A stretch of 64,000 nt of DNA from Corallococcus caeni (GTDB lineage: Bacteria; Myxococcota; Myxococcia; Myxococcales; Myxococcaceae), in contig NZ_BTTW01000016.1 of assembly GCF_036245865.1 (NCBI RefSeq), forward strand, positions 1-64,000. Reading direction: 5' to 3'. The position numbers and the translations under genes are program-made. Position 1 is the first letter of the stretch, and the number at the start of each line of letters is the position of its first letter. The notes below the pieces were generated by a model, which was given only the letters and a program-made list of their open reading frames with translations, was not told where the DNA came from and did no database searches. Below, one piece after another: positions 12,001 through 18,378 of the stretch.

Positions 12001-15000
12001 CACCTGACCCAGCAGTTGGCGGAAGGACGGGTCGCCGGACAGGTCCGAGCGCAGGACGAGCGTGTTGACGAACAGGCCGATGAGGCCTTCGAGCTCGGAG
12101 CGAGAGCGGCCCGCGACCGGGGTGCCGACGGCGAGGTCGTCCTGACCGGAGTAGCGCTGGAGCAGGACGTTGAACGCCGCCAGGAGCACGGAGAACAGCG
12201 TGCGGCCCTCGCGCAGGGCCACGAGCTTGAGGCGCTGGACGAGCGGGAGGGGCAACAGCAACTCGTAACGAGCCCCCCGGCCATCGGGCTGCGCCTGACG
12301 TGGCCGGTCCGTGGGCAGCTCCAGCACGGCGTGCGGATCCAACCGCTGACGCCAGTACGACAGCTGCGCTTCGAGCGCGTCCCCCCGCATCCACTGACGC
12401 TGCCACGCGGCATAGTCCGCGTACTGCAAGCGCAGCGGTGTCAGGGCCGGGGCCTGGCCGGACGCGAAGGCCCGGTACAGCTCCGCCACCTCGCGGACGA
12501 GCACACCCAGGGACCAGCCGTCGGACACGATGTGGTGGATCGTCAGGAGCAGCAGGTGCTCCTGCTCCTCCAGGACCAAGAGGGCCGCGCGCACCAGGGG
12601 GCCGGTGGTGAGCGCGAAGGGGCGAAGGGCCTCGGCGGTGGCGCGGTGGCGTGCCTCGGCTTGACGCTCTTCGTGCGGCAGGGAGCGCAGGTCGGTGAGG
12701 TCCAACGTCAGGGCCGACGGCGGCGCGATGATCTGCACGGGGCCTTCGGGCGTGTCGCGGAACGTGGTGCGCAGGGCCTCGTGGCGGTGCATCAGCGCTT
12801 CGAGCCCGCGGCGCAGGGACTCGACGTCCAGCGCCCCGGACAGCCGCAGGGCGACGGGCATGTTGTACGTGGCCGTCCCGGGCTCCAGCTGATCAATCAA
12901 CCACAGCCGCTGCTGGGCGAAGGACAGCGGCGGGGCCTCCCCTCGCGGCACCGGCACCAGGGGCGGCAACCCGGACGCAGCAGGCTCCGACGTGCCGGCC
13001 GCGTCGAGGTGCCGCGCGAGGCCTTCCAACGTCGGGGCCTCGAAGACGGTGCGCAGGGCCAGCTCCACGCCGAAGGCCGCGCGCACGCGAGAGACGAGCT
13101 GTGTGGCAAGGAGTGAGTGGCCACCCAATTCGAAGAAGTGGTCGGTGGCGCCCACGCGGGGCACGCGCAGCACCTGGGCCCAGAGGGCCGCGAGCTTCTC
13201 CTCGGTGGGATTGCGCGGAGCGACGTACTCGGCGGTGGAGACCGGCGCCTCCGGAGCGGGCAGGGCCTTGCGGTCCACCTTGCCACTGGGAGTCAGCGGC
13301 AGGGCCTCCAGCACCACGAAGGCGGAGGGCACCATGTACTCCGGCAGCTTTTCGTGCAGCCGCGAGCGCAGTGCGGAGACGTCCACTGTCTCCGAGCCGC
13401 TGCGGCATGCCACGTAGGCCACCAGCCGCTTGTCGCCCGCCGAATCCTCGCGGGCCACCACCACCGCCTGGCGCACGCCAGGGTGCTGCTCCAGCGAGGC
13501 CTCAATCTCCCCCAGCTCGATGCGCAGGCCGCGCACCTTCACCTGGAAGTCCGCGCGGCCCACGTACTCGATGGCGCCGTCGGGCAACCAGCGCGCCACG
13601 TCACCCGTGCGGTACAGCCGCGCACCCGGCGTGTCGCTGAATGCATCCGGGATGAAGCGCTCGGCCGTCAGCTCCGGGCGTCCCAGGTAGCCGCGCCCCA
13701 CCTGCACACCGCCGATGAAGAGTTCCCCCGGAACGCCCACGGGCACGGGCTCCATGCGGGAGTCCAGCAGGCGAATCTGGGTATTGGCCACGGGCCGGCC
13801 AATGGGCACCGAGCGACGAGACTCACCCGGCAGGCACTGGTGGAAGGTGACGTCGACGGCGGCCTCGGTGGGTCCGTAGAGGTTGTGCAGTCCGGCCCAG
13901 GGCAGCCTCCGCAGACAACGCTCTGCCAGTTCCACCGGCAGGGCTTCACCGCTGCACACCACGCGACGCAGCGACGTGCAGGACTCCAGCCCCGGCTCCT
14001 CCAGGAACACCTGGAGCATGGAGGGCACGAAGTGCAGCGTGGTGACACCAGCCTCGGAGATGAGGCGCGCGAGGTAGGCGGGCTCCTGGTGGCCGCCAGG
14101 CTTCGCGACGACAAGACGTGCGCCCGTCATGAGGGGCCAGAAGAACTCCCAGACGGAGACGTCGAAGCTGAAGGGCGTCTTCTGCAGGACGACATCCGAA
14201 GGGCCCAGGCCGTAGGCAGACTGCATCCACAGCAGGCGATTCACCACGGGGCCATGAGCATTCATGGCACCCTTGGGGCGGCCCGTGGAGCCGGAGGTGA
14301 AGATGACGTAGGCCAGACCGTCGGCGGTGGCGCGCGGCGGCGGAGCATGCCGGGGCTGGCGCGCGATGGCTTCCCACTGCGTGTCCAGGCAGAGCACCCG
14401 GGCGTCATGCGCGGGCAGGCGCGAGAGCAGGTGCTCCTGGGCCAGCAGGACGGCGGGACGTGCGTCCTCCAGCATCCAGGTGAGGCGCTGGGCAGGGTAG
14501 GCGGGGTCGAAGGGAACGTAGGCGCCGCCGGCCTTGAGCGTGGCGAGCAGTGCGACGACAAGCTCCAGGGAGCGCTCCAGCAGGAGGCCGACGCGGACCT
14601 CGGGCCCCACGCCTTGCGCGATGAGGGCGTGGGCGAGCTGATTGGCCCGCGCGTCCAGCTCCCGGTACGTCAGCGTGCGGCCCTCGAACTCAAGTGCCAC
14701 CGCATCCGGCGTGCGCTCCACCTGCGCCTCGATGAGGCCATGCAGCGTGGCATCGCGCGGGAAGTCGGTCGCCGTCGCGTTCCAGTCCGCCAGCACCCGA
14801 CGTTGCTCGGGCTCCTCCATGAGCGGCAGCGCGGACACCCGCTGCCCGGCGTCCACGGTGACGGCCTGGAGCACCGAACGCAGGTGGCCCAGCATGCGCG
14901 CGACGGTGGCCTCGTCGAAGAGGGCCGTGCGGTACTCCGCGATGAGGCGCAGGCCGCGAGCCTCTTCGGTGGCGATGAGCGTCAGGTCGAACCGGGCCGC

Positions 15001-16197
15001 GCCCGCGTCCACGGGCTGTGCGTCCATGCGCAGGCCGGGGAGGGGAGGAAGGGAGAGCGGCGCGTTCTGCAGGACGAACATCACCTGGAACAGCGGTGAC
15101 ACGTTCAGCCGGCGCGAGGGCTGGAGCACCTCCACCAGCTTCTCGAAGGACACGTCCTGGTGCGCGAAGGCGCCAAGGGCGGAGTCATGCACCTGGCTCA
15201 GCAGTTGGCGGAAGGACGGGTCGCCGGACAGGTCCGAGCGCAGGACGAGCGTGTTGACGAACAGGCCGATGAGGCCTTCGAGCTCGGAGCGGGAGCGGCC
15301 CGCGACGGGAGTGCCGACGGCGAGGTCGTCCTGGCCGGAGTAGCGCTGGAGCAGGACGTTGAACGCCGCCAGGAGCACGGAGAACAGCGTGCGGCCTTCG
15401 CGCAGGCCCAACTCCTTGAGCCCCTGGGTGAGCGCCGGGGGCAGGACGATGGAGTGGCGAGCCCCCTGGACGTCCATGTTCGCGGGGCGCGGACGGTCCG
15501 AGGGCAGCTCCAGCACCGCGTGCGGATCCAACCGCTGGCGCCAGTACGACAGCTGCGCTTCGAGCGCGTCCCCCTGCGCTCCCTGCCGCTGCCACGCGGC
15601 ATAGTCCGCGTACTGCAGGGGCAGGGCCTTCAGGGACGGCGGCTGGCCGGACGCGAAGGCCTGGTACAGCTCCGCCACCTCGCGGACCAGCACGCCCATG
15701 GACCAGCCGTCGGACACGATGTGGTGGACCGTGACGAGCAGCAGGTGCGCGTCCTCGGAGAGCCGGTAGCGCACCGCGCGCAGCAGCGGCCCCCGCTCCA
15801 GGTCGAACGGCACGCGGACGTCCTCGCGCACACGGCGCAAGGCCTCGGGTTCACGCTGGGCCTCCAGCAGGCTCCCCAGGTCCACCTCCGCGATGGACAG
15901 CTCCAGGTCCGGCGCGACCTGCTGGAGCGGCCGGCCCTCGTGCTCCGGGAAGGTGGTGCGCAGCGCGTCGTGGCGGTCCACGACGGCCTGGAAGGCTCGG
16001 GAGAGCGCCACCGGGTCGAGCTGCCCGGAGAGGCGCACGGTGACGGCCATGTGGAGCGCAGCGTTGCCGGGCGACAGCCGCTCCTGCAGCCACATGCGCT
16101 CCTGCCCGAAGGAGGCGGCCACGCGGGTGGACGGACGGATCTTTCCACGCAGCAGTTCGGCCAGCCGCGAGCGCTTGTCATCAGAGGGGAGGGTCAT
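1..16197 (-). CDS. Non-ribosomal peptide synthetase, five modules, C-terminus beyond the left edge
   Basis: Multimodular peptide assembly line. One frame is open from the ATG at 16197 to base 1 (5399 codons), with no stop in the window. Five C-A-PCP modules follow in order, then the first residues of a sixth C domain (PLSFAQQRLWFL at the edge). Carrier serines are at residues 1028, 2093, 3203, 4267 and 5327. C domains carry HHIVSDGWS. A domains carry TSGSTGRPKG and end in GKVDRKALP-like motifs. Pocket residues read by eye: A1 and A5 DVWHVSLVDK (serine-like), A2 about DAMVMGGTAK (hydrophobic, unresolved), A3 and A4 DLTKVGHVGK (one change from the published Asp code). No epimerase, methyltransferase or thioesterase domain is visible. 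The N-terminus is a C domain preceded by a short charged helix, so the protein either accepts an upstream chain or an acyl starter. GAAGGAG lies about 12 nt before the ATG, a long spacing. It is divergent from the gene at 16492. Confidence 0.97.
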   Translation of the reverse strand, partial: MTLPSDDKRSRLAELLRGKIRPSTRVAASFGQERMWLQERLSPGNAALHMAVTVRLSGQLDPVALSRAFQAVVDRHDALRTTFPEHEGRPLQQVAPDLELSIAEVDLGSLLEAQREPEALRRVREDVRVPFDLERGPLLRAVRYRLSEDAHLLLVTVHHIVSDGWSMGVLVREVAELYQAFASGQPPSLKALPLQYADYAAWQRQGAQGDALEAQLSYWRQRLDPHAVLELPSDRPRPANMDVQGARHSIVLPPALTQGLKELGLREGRTLFSVLLAAFNVLLQRYSGQDDLAVGTPVAGRSRSELEGLIGLFVNTLVLRSDLSGDPSFRQLLSQVHDSALGAFAHQDVSFEKLVEVLQPSRRLNVSPLFQVMFVLQNAPLSLPPLPGLRMDAQPVDAGAARFDLTLIATEEARGLRLIAEYRTALFDEATVARMLGHLRSVLQAVTVDAGQRVSALPLMEEPEQRRVLADWNATATDFPRDATLHGLIEAQVERTPDAVALEFEGRTLTYRELDARANQLAHALIAQGVGPEVRVGLLLERSLELVVALLATLKAGGAYVPFDPAYPAQRLTWMLEDARPAVLLAQEHLLSRLPAHDARVLCLDTQWEAIARQPRHAPPPRATADGLAYVIFTSGSTGRPKGAMNAHGPVVNRLLWMQSAYGLGPSDVVLQKTPFSFDVSVWEFFWPLMTGARLVVAKPGGHQEPAYLARLISEAGVTTLHFVPSMLQVFLEEPGLESCTSLRRVVCSGEALPVELAERCLRRLPWAGLHNLYGPTEAAVDVTFHQCLPGESRRSVPIGRPVANTQIRLLDSRMEPVPVGVPGELFIGGVQVGRGYLGRPELTAERFIPDAFSDTPGARLYRTGDVARWLPDGAIEYVGRADFQVKVRGLRIELGEIEASLEQHPGVRQAVVVAREDSAGDKRLVAYVACRSGSETVDVSALRSRLHEKLPEYMVPSAFVVLEALPLTPSGKVDRKALPAPEAPVSTAEYVAPRNPTEEKLAALWAQVLRVPRVGATDHFFELGGHSLLATQLVSRVRAAFGVELALRTVFEAPTLEGLARHLDAAGTSEPAASGLPPLVPVPRGEAPPLSFAQQRLWLIDQLEPGTATYNMPVALRLSGALDVESLRRGLEALMHRHEALRTTFRDTPEGPVQIIAPPSALTLDLTDLRSLPHEERQAEARHRATAEALRPFALTTGPLVRAALLVLEEQEHLLLLTIHHIVSDGWSLGVLVREVAELYRAFASGQAPALTPLRLQYADYAAWQRQWMRGDALEAQLSYWRQRLDPHAVLELPTDRPRQAQPDGRGARYELLLPLPLVQRLKLVALREGRTLFSVLLAAFNVLLQRYSGQDDLAVGTPVAGRSRSELEGLIGLFVNTLVLRSDLSGDPSFRQLLGQVHDSALGAFAHQDVPFEKLVEVLQPSRWLNVSPLFQVMFVLQNAPLSLVPLPGLRMDTLPVDGGVARFDLTLVASEEARGLRLSAEYRTALFDEATVARMLGHLRSLLQAVVRDVRQPLSALPLMDEAEQRQLLIDWNDTRSPFPHETSIHQRFAEQARETPDAVAVVFGDEHLTYRQLDERANQLAHALIGLGVRPGTRVALGLGRSLDLIVAILGVLKAGAAYVPLEMSYPHERLAMLLEDSGAPVLVTRSDWEQSLPSFFGATLLLDDEAPLLARKPTHAPSVPASADSLAYVMFTSGSTGRPKGVMVPHRGVVRLVCGASYFRFGPEHRYFQLAPTAFDASTMEIWGALLHGAQLVLAPPHSLSLEELAAFFRRHAPTSVVLTTALFEQLALHQGETLARVSQLMIGGDVMPAERARQHLAKLAPGSVLINGYGPTENTTASTAHIMTAASAVGHAVPIGKPIGQSTVYVLDTHLRPVPVGVAGELFVGGAGLAWGYLRRPDLTAERFVPNAFTSSHGERLYRTGDRARWRADGTLEFLGRTDFQVKVRGFRIEPGEVESALQRLPGVAETLVMAREDVPGDKRLVAYVAIPSGAGGPTLDAAALRAHLQQQLPGHMVPTAFVVMEALPLTPNGKVDRAALPVPSAAALERGRYVPPTTPTEQKLAALWTEVLRVERIGAEDDFFEVGGHSLLATQLVSRVLVAFGVELPLRTFFEAPTLAALARRIDEAGPRASEEEGPALTPVPRTGDLPLSFAQQRLWLIDQLEPGSLAYNIPTALRMQGVVDVAALEQAFRALIERHEPLRTTFAPRQPEPVQVIHSAVDFSLSVVDLDALGDAALEESRRLASVEAMRPFDLAQGPLLRVQLLRLAATEHVLLLTMHHIVSDGWSMGVLVRELVAFYEAFREGRSPDVAPLPVQYADYAAWQRAWLQGEVLEAQLGYWKQQLTGAPALLELPTDKPRPAVQSQRGASLPVHLPLSDTLTDFCQREGVTPFMALLAAFQVLLSRYSGQQDVAVGTPIAGRTRGETEGLIGLFINTLVLRSHVAPEASFRQLLARVRDTTLAAYEHQHLPFEKLVEELQPQRSLSHSPLFQVMLVLQNAPASELSLSGLSFQPLARDFEATKSDLTLSLSQTPHGLTGTLGYRTDLFESSTVSRMVEHLRVLLEAALASPDSRVSELPLLTSAEKKLLLTDFVSTEASLPPPRSVHSLFEQRAALRPDAPAVACDGQVLTYGELDARANQLAWHLRSLGVGTDSCVALCLERSVETVVALLGVWKTGGAYVPLDPAQPALRLQSLVQEVSAPVVVTVARYASAFESSSAHVVRLDEDSSVLSRLRTDAPPVEAHPDALAYVLFTSGSTGRPKGVAVAHSQLFTYVDSVTQRLGLEACASFALVSTFVADLGNTVLFPALTTGGLLHVLTQECASSPAALADYFARHPIDCMKVVPSHLAALLTAPEPRHVLPRKRLVLGGESSTWALLQSVHALAPDCEVHNHYGPTETTVGVLAGRVQLPASTAVPLTGTTGGAFAGQTQQPASTAVPLAGTTGGVQQPASTAVLLAGTTGGAQQLAATSVPLGWPLAHSRLYVLDASLRPTPLGVPGELFVGGAQVTRGYLARPDLTAERYVPDPFSPAPGARMYRTGDRVRWLSDGRVEFLGRVDFQVKVRGFRVEPGEVATVLRALPSVHEAVVVARRDSPGEARLVAYVVADSTDVSSLREDLKQRLPEYMVPSAFVFLEALPLTPNGKVDRKALPVPEATSSTAYVAPGTPTEEKLAALWAEVLRHPRVGATDHFFELGGHSLLATQLVARVRAAFDVELPLRSVFEAPTLTGLARHIDDARARASVLLAPPLVAVPRTGELPLSFAQQRLWFLDQLQPGTATYNMPYALRLEGPADVSALERAFHALIHRHESLRTTFHAQAGEPVQRIHSSVDFVLERMDLEHLAEDARQAEAQRLAAAEALRPFDLTRGPLLRASLLKLAEHQHVLLVTLHHIVSDGWSRGVLVREVAALYAAFVQDRPSPLPELPLQYADFAVWQRSWLQGDALGAQLDYWKQQLSGAPALLELPTDKPRPAVQTQRGASLPVHLPLLLSEALSDFCQLEGVTPFMALLALFQVLLSRYSGQQDISVGTPIAGRTRAETEGLIGFFVNTLVLRSNVQPTLSFRQLLARVRDTTLAAYEHQHLPFEKLVEELQPRRSLSHSPLFQVMLVLQNMPATELSLAGLTFRSLEQDFESTKFDLRLSLTQTAQGLTGALGYRTDLFESSTVSRMVEHLRVLLKAALASPDSRVSELPLLTDTERKQLLQDFVSTEAPLPPPRSVHSLFEQRAALQPNAPAVACDGQVLTYGELDARANQLAWHLRSLGVGTDSCVALCLERSVETVVALLGVWKAGGAYVPLDPAQPALRLQSLVQEVSAPVVVTVARFASAFESSSAHVVRLDEDAAALSRLRTDAPPVEAHPDSLAYVLFTSGSTGRPKGVAVAHSQLFTYVDSVTQRLGLEACASFALVSTFVADLGNTVLFPALTTGGLLHVLTQECASSPAALADYFARHPIDCMKVVPSHLAALLTAPEPRLVLPRKRLVLGGESSTWALLQSVHALAPDCEVHNHYGPTETTVGVLAGRVQLPPAHPASASVPLGWPLAHSRLYVLDASLRPTPLGVPGELFVGGAQVTRGYLARPDLTAERYVPDPFSPAPGARMYRTGDRVRWLSDGRVEFLGRVDFQVKVRGFRVEPGEVATVLRALPSIHEAVVVARQDAPGDTRLVAYVVPSSGTLDVASVRALLKQRLPEYMVPSAFVVLEALPLTPNGKVDRNALPVPQASTSSTDYVSPSTPTEELLASLWAEVLRVERVGIAEDFFALGGHSLLATQLVSRIRAAFGVEVPLRALFEAPTIAALAPRIEAARQVRAFQAPPLVPAPRTGELPLSFAQQRLWFLDQLVPGASTYNIPSILRLDGELHVEALRQSLTELVRRHEALRTTFSETQGQPFQRIASPSELPLPTVDLTHLGGSALDEARRLASTEAQRPFDLASGPLVRALLLKLAPTGHVLVFTLHHIVSDGWSRGVLVREVAALYQAFCDGRPSPLPELPVQYADYALWQRSWLQGDVLEAQLSYWRQRLADAAPLELPTDFPRPAVQSSHGGMQPLRLPLPLAGALKALAQCEAVTPFMLLMAAFQVLLSRYSGQEDISVGTPIAGRTHAETESLIGFFVNTLVLRSQVSSGGSFRQLIQQVREASLGAYAHQDIPFERLVEALRPQRDLTRPPLFQALFALQNTSMPSLQLPGLSLRGLELEGHNVKAELELFLFETPNGFDGALGFNTDLFAPATALRMARHFVSLVEALVSHPEASLASASMLSQDELHQVLVRWNDTRSSFPAEASIHQCIEAQVERTPDAVALEFEGRTLTYRELDARANQLAHALIAQGVGPEVRVGLLLERSLELVVALLATLKAGGAYVPFDPAYPVQRLTWMLEDARPAVLLAQEHLLSRLPAHEARVLCIDTQWEAIALQPRHAPPPRATADGLAYVIFTSGSTGRPKGAMNAHGPVVNRLLWMQSAYDLGPSDVVLQKTPFSFDVSVWEFFWPLMTGARLVVAKPGGHQEPAYLARLISEAGVTTLHFVPSMLQVFLEEPGLESCTSLRRVVCSGEALPVELAERCLRRLPWAGLHNLYGPTEAAVDVTFHQCQPGESRRSVPIGRPVANTQIRLLDSRLEPVPVGVPGELFIGGVQVGRGYLGRPELTAERFIPDGFSDTPGARLYRTSDVARWLPDGAIEYVGRADFQVKVRGLRIELGEIEASLEQHPGVRQAVVVAREDAAGDKRLVAYVACRSDAETVDVSALRSRLHEKLPEYMVPSAFVVLDSLPLTPSGKVDRKALPAPEAPVSAAEYVAPRNPTEEKLAALWVQVLRVPRVGATDHFFELGGHSLLATQLVSRIRSAFSVELPLRVLFEAPTLYRLALRVEEALQAAEGTALPPPGAIARGDEAPLSFAQQRLWFL
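200..1840 (-). repeat. Duplicated serine A-PCP segment (copy in module 5; partner 13100-14740 in module 1)
   Basis: The A5-PCP5 coding segment is nearly identical at nucleotide level to A1-PCP1 at about 13100-14740 (offset about 12.9 kb). Similarity starts at the IEAQVERTPDAVALEFEGR region and fades after the carrier motif, so the duplicated unit is A-PCP and not the whole C-A-PCP module. Both copies have the same pocket residues. This indicates recent recombination or gene conversion. Confidence 0.85.
3745..5230 (-). repeat. Duplicated aspartate A-domain segment (copy in module 4; partner about 6929-8565 in module 3)
   Basis: Modules 3 and 4 share long near-identical DNA through the A domain. 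The main difference is the repeat insertion at 7265-7462 in module 3. Both A domains have the ADLGNT form of motif A4 and identical pocket residues. The flanking C domains are also close relatives. Tandem module duplication is the simplest explanation. Confidence 0.85.
7265..7462 (-). repeat. Tandem repeat insertion inside the module-3 adenylation domain
   Basis: Between core motifs A5 (YGPTETTVG) and A6 (GELFVGG) of A3 the protein carries three and a half imperfect units of PASTAVPLAGTTGG plus a short linker. At DNA level units starting at 7301, 7352 and 7418 are near-identical over about 42 bp; the first unit spans 51 bp and the second 66 bp. The sister module 4 has only a single degenerate unit at this place, so the array looks like local slippage expansion. 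All units are multiples of three and keep the frame. Confidence 0.9.
11870..12420 (-). repeat. Duplicated C-domain segment (copy in module 2; partner about 15060-15600 in module 1)
   Basis: The C-terminal half of C2 is almost identical to that of C1, including the stretches reading LFSVLLAAFNVLLQRYSGQ and GLIGLFVNTLVLRSDLSG. The DNA offset is about 3.19 kb. Upstream parts of the two C domains have diverged more, so this too is a partial-domain patch. Confidence 0.8.
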
Positions 16198-16491
16198 GTT
16201 GGCGCCAGCTCCTTCGTGTCGCACGGACGGGCGCCGACTCCTCCTGTGGAGCGGCGTCTTCCTGAAGTGCGCGACGACGTGAACTGGGCGCCAGCTATGT
16301 CATCGAATTGATACCTTGTCCAAACACGAGGCGAGCGCGGAGCCCGGGCTGGCGGACAGCAGTTCCGCGTCGCGTGGTTCGCTCGGCAAGCTCCTGGGTG
16401 TCCACGAACGCAACGACACACAGTGCGGGCCACTCGATGCGATGATTCACGGAGGTTGTCTGACCCGCCTGCGCGCCCCTACGCTTGCCGG
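16198..16491. promoter_or_regulatory. Divergent intergenic region upstream of the left NRPS
   Basis: This 294-bp gap separates the NRPS (leftward) from a small secreted-protein gene (rightward). It is slightly less GC-rich around 16300-16330. On the minus strand GTCCAA at 16318-16323 reads as a TTGGAC -35-like hexamer, but no good -10 follows at 16-18 bp. No palindromic operator was found. It should contain the NRPS promoter; the exact site cannot be called. Confidence 0.35.
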
Positions 16492-16929
16492 ATGAAACGA
16501 CTCTTCGCAGCGCTGGTCCTGCTTCCCGCGATGGCCTTCGGGCAGGTGCGTGTAGACATCGATGTGAAGCTACCCGACATCGTCTTCTCGACCCCGCCGC
16601 CGCTCGTCGTCGTGCAGCCCGGCGTGCAGGTGGTGGAGGACTACGACGAGGACCTCTACGTCGTGGACGATGCGTACTGGGTGCGCCGCGATGGGCGGTG
16701 GTACCGGGCGCGCGACTACCACGGTGGCTGGGAGGTCGTGGAGGAGCGGCGGGTCCCCGTCACTGTCGTCAAGCTGCCTCCCGGGCGTTACAAGCGGTGG
16801 AAGCACTCGAAGAAGGCGGTCGTCGTGCCCGCGTCGTACCGTGACGACGGCCACGACCACCGGCAGCAGGACCGGGGCCACGACGACCACCACAAGGGCG
16901 GCAAGGGCAAGGGCAAGGGGAAGAAGTAG
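16492..16929 (+). CDS. Small secreted protein with His- and Lys/Gly-rich tail
   Basis: 145 residues. The chosen start (ATG 16492) gives a clean signal peptide, MKRLFAALVLLPAMAFG followed by Q; a longer in-frame reading from 16423 adds an implausible Arg-rich leader. The mature protein has a beta-rich middle with several Tyr/Trp (about residues 48-75), then a low-complexity tail: a His/Asp/Gln-rich stretch that could bind metal and a terminal Lys-Gly run. I do not recognise a catalytic domain. It resembles small secreted proteins common in myxobacteria. It is divergent from the NRPS and convergent with the amidohydrolase, so it is probably monocistronic. Confidence 0.75.
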   Translation: MKRLFAALVLLPAMAFGQVRVDIDVKLPDIVFSTPPPLVVVQPGVQVVEDYDEDLYVVDDAYWVRRDGRWYRARDYHGGWEVVEERRVPVTVVKLPPGRYKRWKHSKKAVVVPASYRDDGHDHRQQDRGHDDHHKGGKGKGKGKK

Positions 16930-16936
16930 CTCCGCT

Positions 16937-16963
16937 CCGGGGCCTCTTCGCGGGAGGCCCCGG
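16937..16963. terminator. Hairpin between convergent genes
   Basis: A perfect 10-bp stem, CCGGGGCCTC with GAGGCCCCGG, and a 7-nt loop lie 7 bp after the stop at 16929 and 6 bp before the stop at 16970. There is no obvious T tract. The position suggests a bidirectional terminator. Confidence 0.7.
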
Positions 16964-16969
16964 GACCGG

Positions 16970-18253
16970 TCAGTGGGCCGGCGGCTCGCCACCCGCTGGC
17001 GCGCGGACGAAGAGCGTCCTGCCCGCTCGGATCGTGCACTTCACGTCGGTGAACCGCCGGACATCCGTGGCGGGATCGCCGCCGAGCACCACGAGGTCGG
17101 CGTCGAAGCCCGGCATGACGCGGCCCCGGCGCTCGCTGGCGCTCCAGCGCGCGGCGGGGGCGGTGGTCAACGACGCGAGGATCTGCATCGGCGTCAGCCC
17201 TGCCTGTGCCATGAGGACGTACTCCTGCGTCGGATCGAGGTCCGTCATGTACCCGGCGTCGGTGCCGAACAGGACCTGCCCCCCGGCGCTCGAGAACGCC
17301 GCGAGCTGCCGCTCCGCACCCCCCACGAGGCGCTCGCGCACGTCGGCGGGCACGTCCGCCTTGGTGAGCTCGTAGCCCCAGAGCTGCAGCGTGGGGACCA
17401 CGGAGACGTGGCGTGAGACCAGCTGGCCGACGAGCTCGGCGCTCCACCCCTGTTTCGGTGAGTCAATGGTGGTGTGCACGATGACGTCGGCCCCGGCCTG
17501 CACGGCGGCGCTCACCCCGTCGGGATCCGTGGGATGCACCATGACCAGGCCTCCCCGCCGGTGCGTTTCGTCCACCGCGGCGCGCGCGATGTCCTCGGCC
17601 ATGCGCCGGATCTCACCATGCCCCTGGGGCGTGGCGACGAACAGCTTGGTCCCCTGCGCGCCGGACTTGATGTTCTCGCGGACGAGGGCGCGGGCCTCCT
17701 CCGCAGATGCGGGCTGCGCAAGCTGTCGCAGCAGCTCGGGCGGCAGGTCGCGCAGGTAGAAGGGGATGCCGTTCTCCGGATACATCGGCGAGCCGACGGT
17801 GAGGATCGCCGGCCCGCGCAGCTCGCCTCGCTCGATGCGCTGGCGCAGGGCCCCGGTGTTCGCGGGGTCGGAGCCGGTATCGACGACCGTCGTGAAGCCG
17901 TAGCGCGTGGTCAGCTGGTTCAGGGGTGACTGGAGCTCGTCACCCGGCCGGCTGGCGGCCCCGGCGAACGCGGGGTCCGTGAAGTGGACGTGGCTGTTCT
18001 GGAACCCGGCGGTGATCACGCCGCCAGCGCAGGCCTCCTCGCGCCGAACCCCGGCCGGCGGAGCGTCCGACGCGGAGCCGACGGCTTCAATCCTCCCGCC
18101 GCTCACCATCACCCAGGCGCCCTCCAGCGGTGGCGCGTCCGGAGCCACATAGAGCCGCGTGCCCGTCAGGAGCCAACGATCGGCGACAGCAGGGCGCTGA
18201 CTCGACGCGCAGCCCGCGGTGGCCAGCCAGAAGAGAAGTGTGATCCGTTTCAT
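16970..18253 (-). CDS. Exported metal-dependent amidohydrolase (imidazolonepropionase-like)
   Basis: 427 residues. Amidohydrolase-superfamily TIM barrel: metal ligands HVH in NSHVHF (about residue 100), a lysine in the IKSGAQGTKLF region, later His residues in VMVHPTD and VIVHTT, and the Asp of FGTDAG. The C-terminal part (GFDADLVVLGGDP) is the usual beta-sandwich return of imidazolonepropionase-like hydrolases. The N-terminus MKRITLLFWLATAGCASS is a signal peptide with a cysteine, but the lipobox is imperfect (Thr at -3). The start at 18253 is preceded by GAGGTGA at good spacing. Substrate is not deducible; relatives cleave dipeptides or cyclic amides. Single gene, convergent with 16492. Confidence 0.88.
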   Translation of the reverse strand: MKRITLLFWLATAGCASSQRPAVADRWLLTGTRLYVAPDAPPLEGAWVMVSGGRIEAVGSASDAPPAGVRREEACAGGVITAGFQNSHVHFTDPAFAGAASRPGDELQSPLNQLTTRYGFTTVVDTGSDPANTGALRQRIERGELRGPAILTVGSPMYPENGIPFYLRDLPPELLRQLAQPASAEEARALVRENIKSGAQGTKLFVATPQGHGEIRRMAEDIARAAVDETHRRGGLVMVHPTDPDGVSAAVQAGADVIVHTTIDSPKQGWSAELVGQLVSRHVSVVPTLQLWGYELTKADVPADVRERLVGGAERQLAAFSSAGGQVLFGTDAGYMTDLDPTQEYVLMAQAGLTPMQILASLTTAPAARWSASERRGRVMPGFDADLVVLGGDPATDVRRFTDVKCTIRAGRTLFVRAPAGGEPPAH

Positions 18254-18343
18254 GATGTTCACCTCGCGGAGCTGGATGGATTCCGGTAAAATCCAGTTTG
18301 TCTGAAAAGTATTGACTTGCTGGTTTCCGCGCTCGCAATGTCT

Positions 18344-18372
18344 CCCTGTCGCCAAGGCTGGCGACAGGGGAG
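18344..18372 (+). promoter_or_regulatory. RBS-sequestering hairpin in the leader of the secreted GH-like gene
   Basis: CCCTGTCGCC (18344-18353) pairs perfectly with GGCGACAGGG (18360-18369) over a 6-nt loop. With one bulged C the stem extends to include the AGGGGAG Shine-Dalgarno just before the ATG at 18379. A weak promoter candidate lies upstream: TTGACT at 18312-18317, then about 18 bp to CAATGT. The fold would hide the RBS, implying translational control by a factor, temperature or ribosome standby. Confidence 0.6.
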
Positions 18373-18378
18373 CACATC

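Noticed and set aside
9532-13116. 1194-codon plus-strand frame over the left NRPS (others at 586-2340, 6931-9465, 13117-15099)
   Set aside because: Exact codon-aligned complements of the NRPS; composition is unnatural and lacks motifs.
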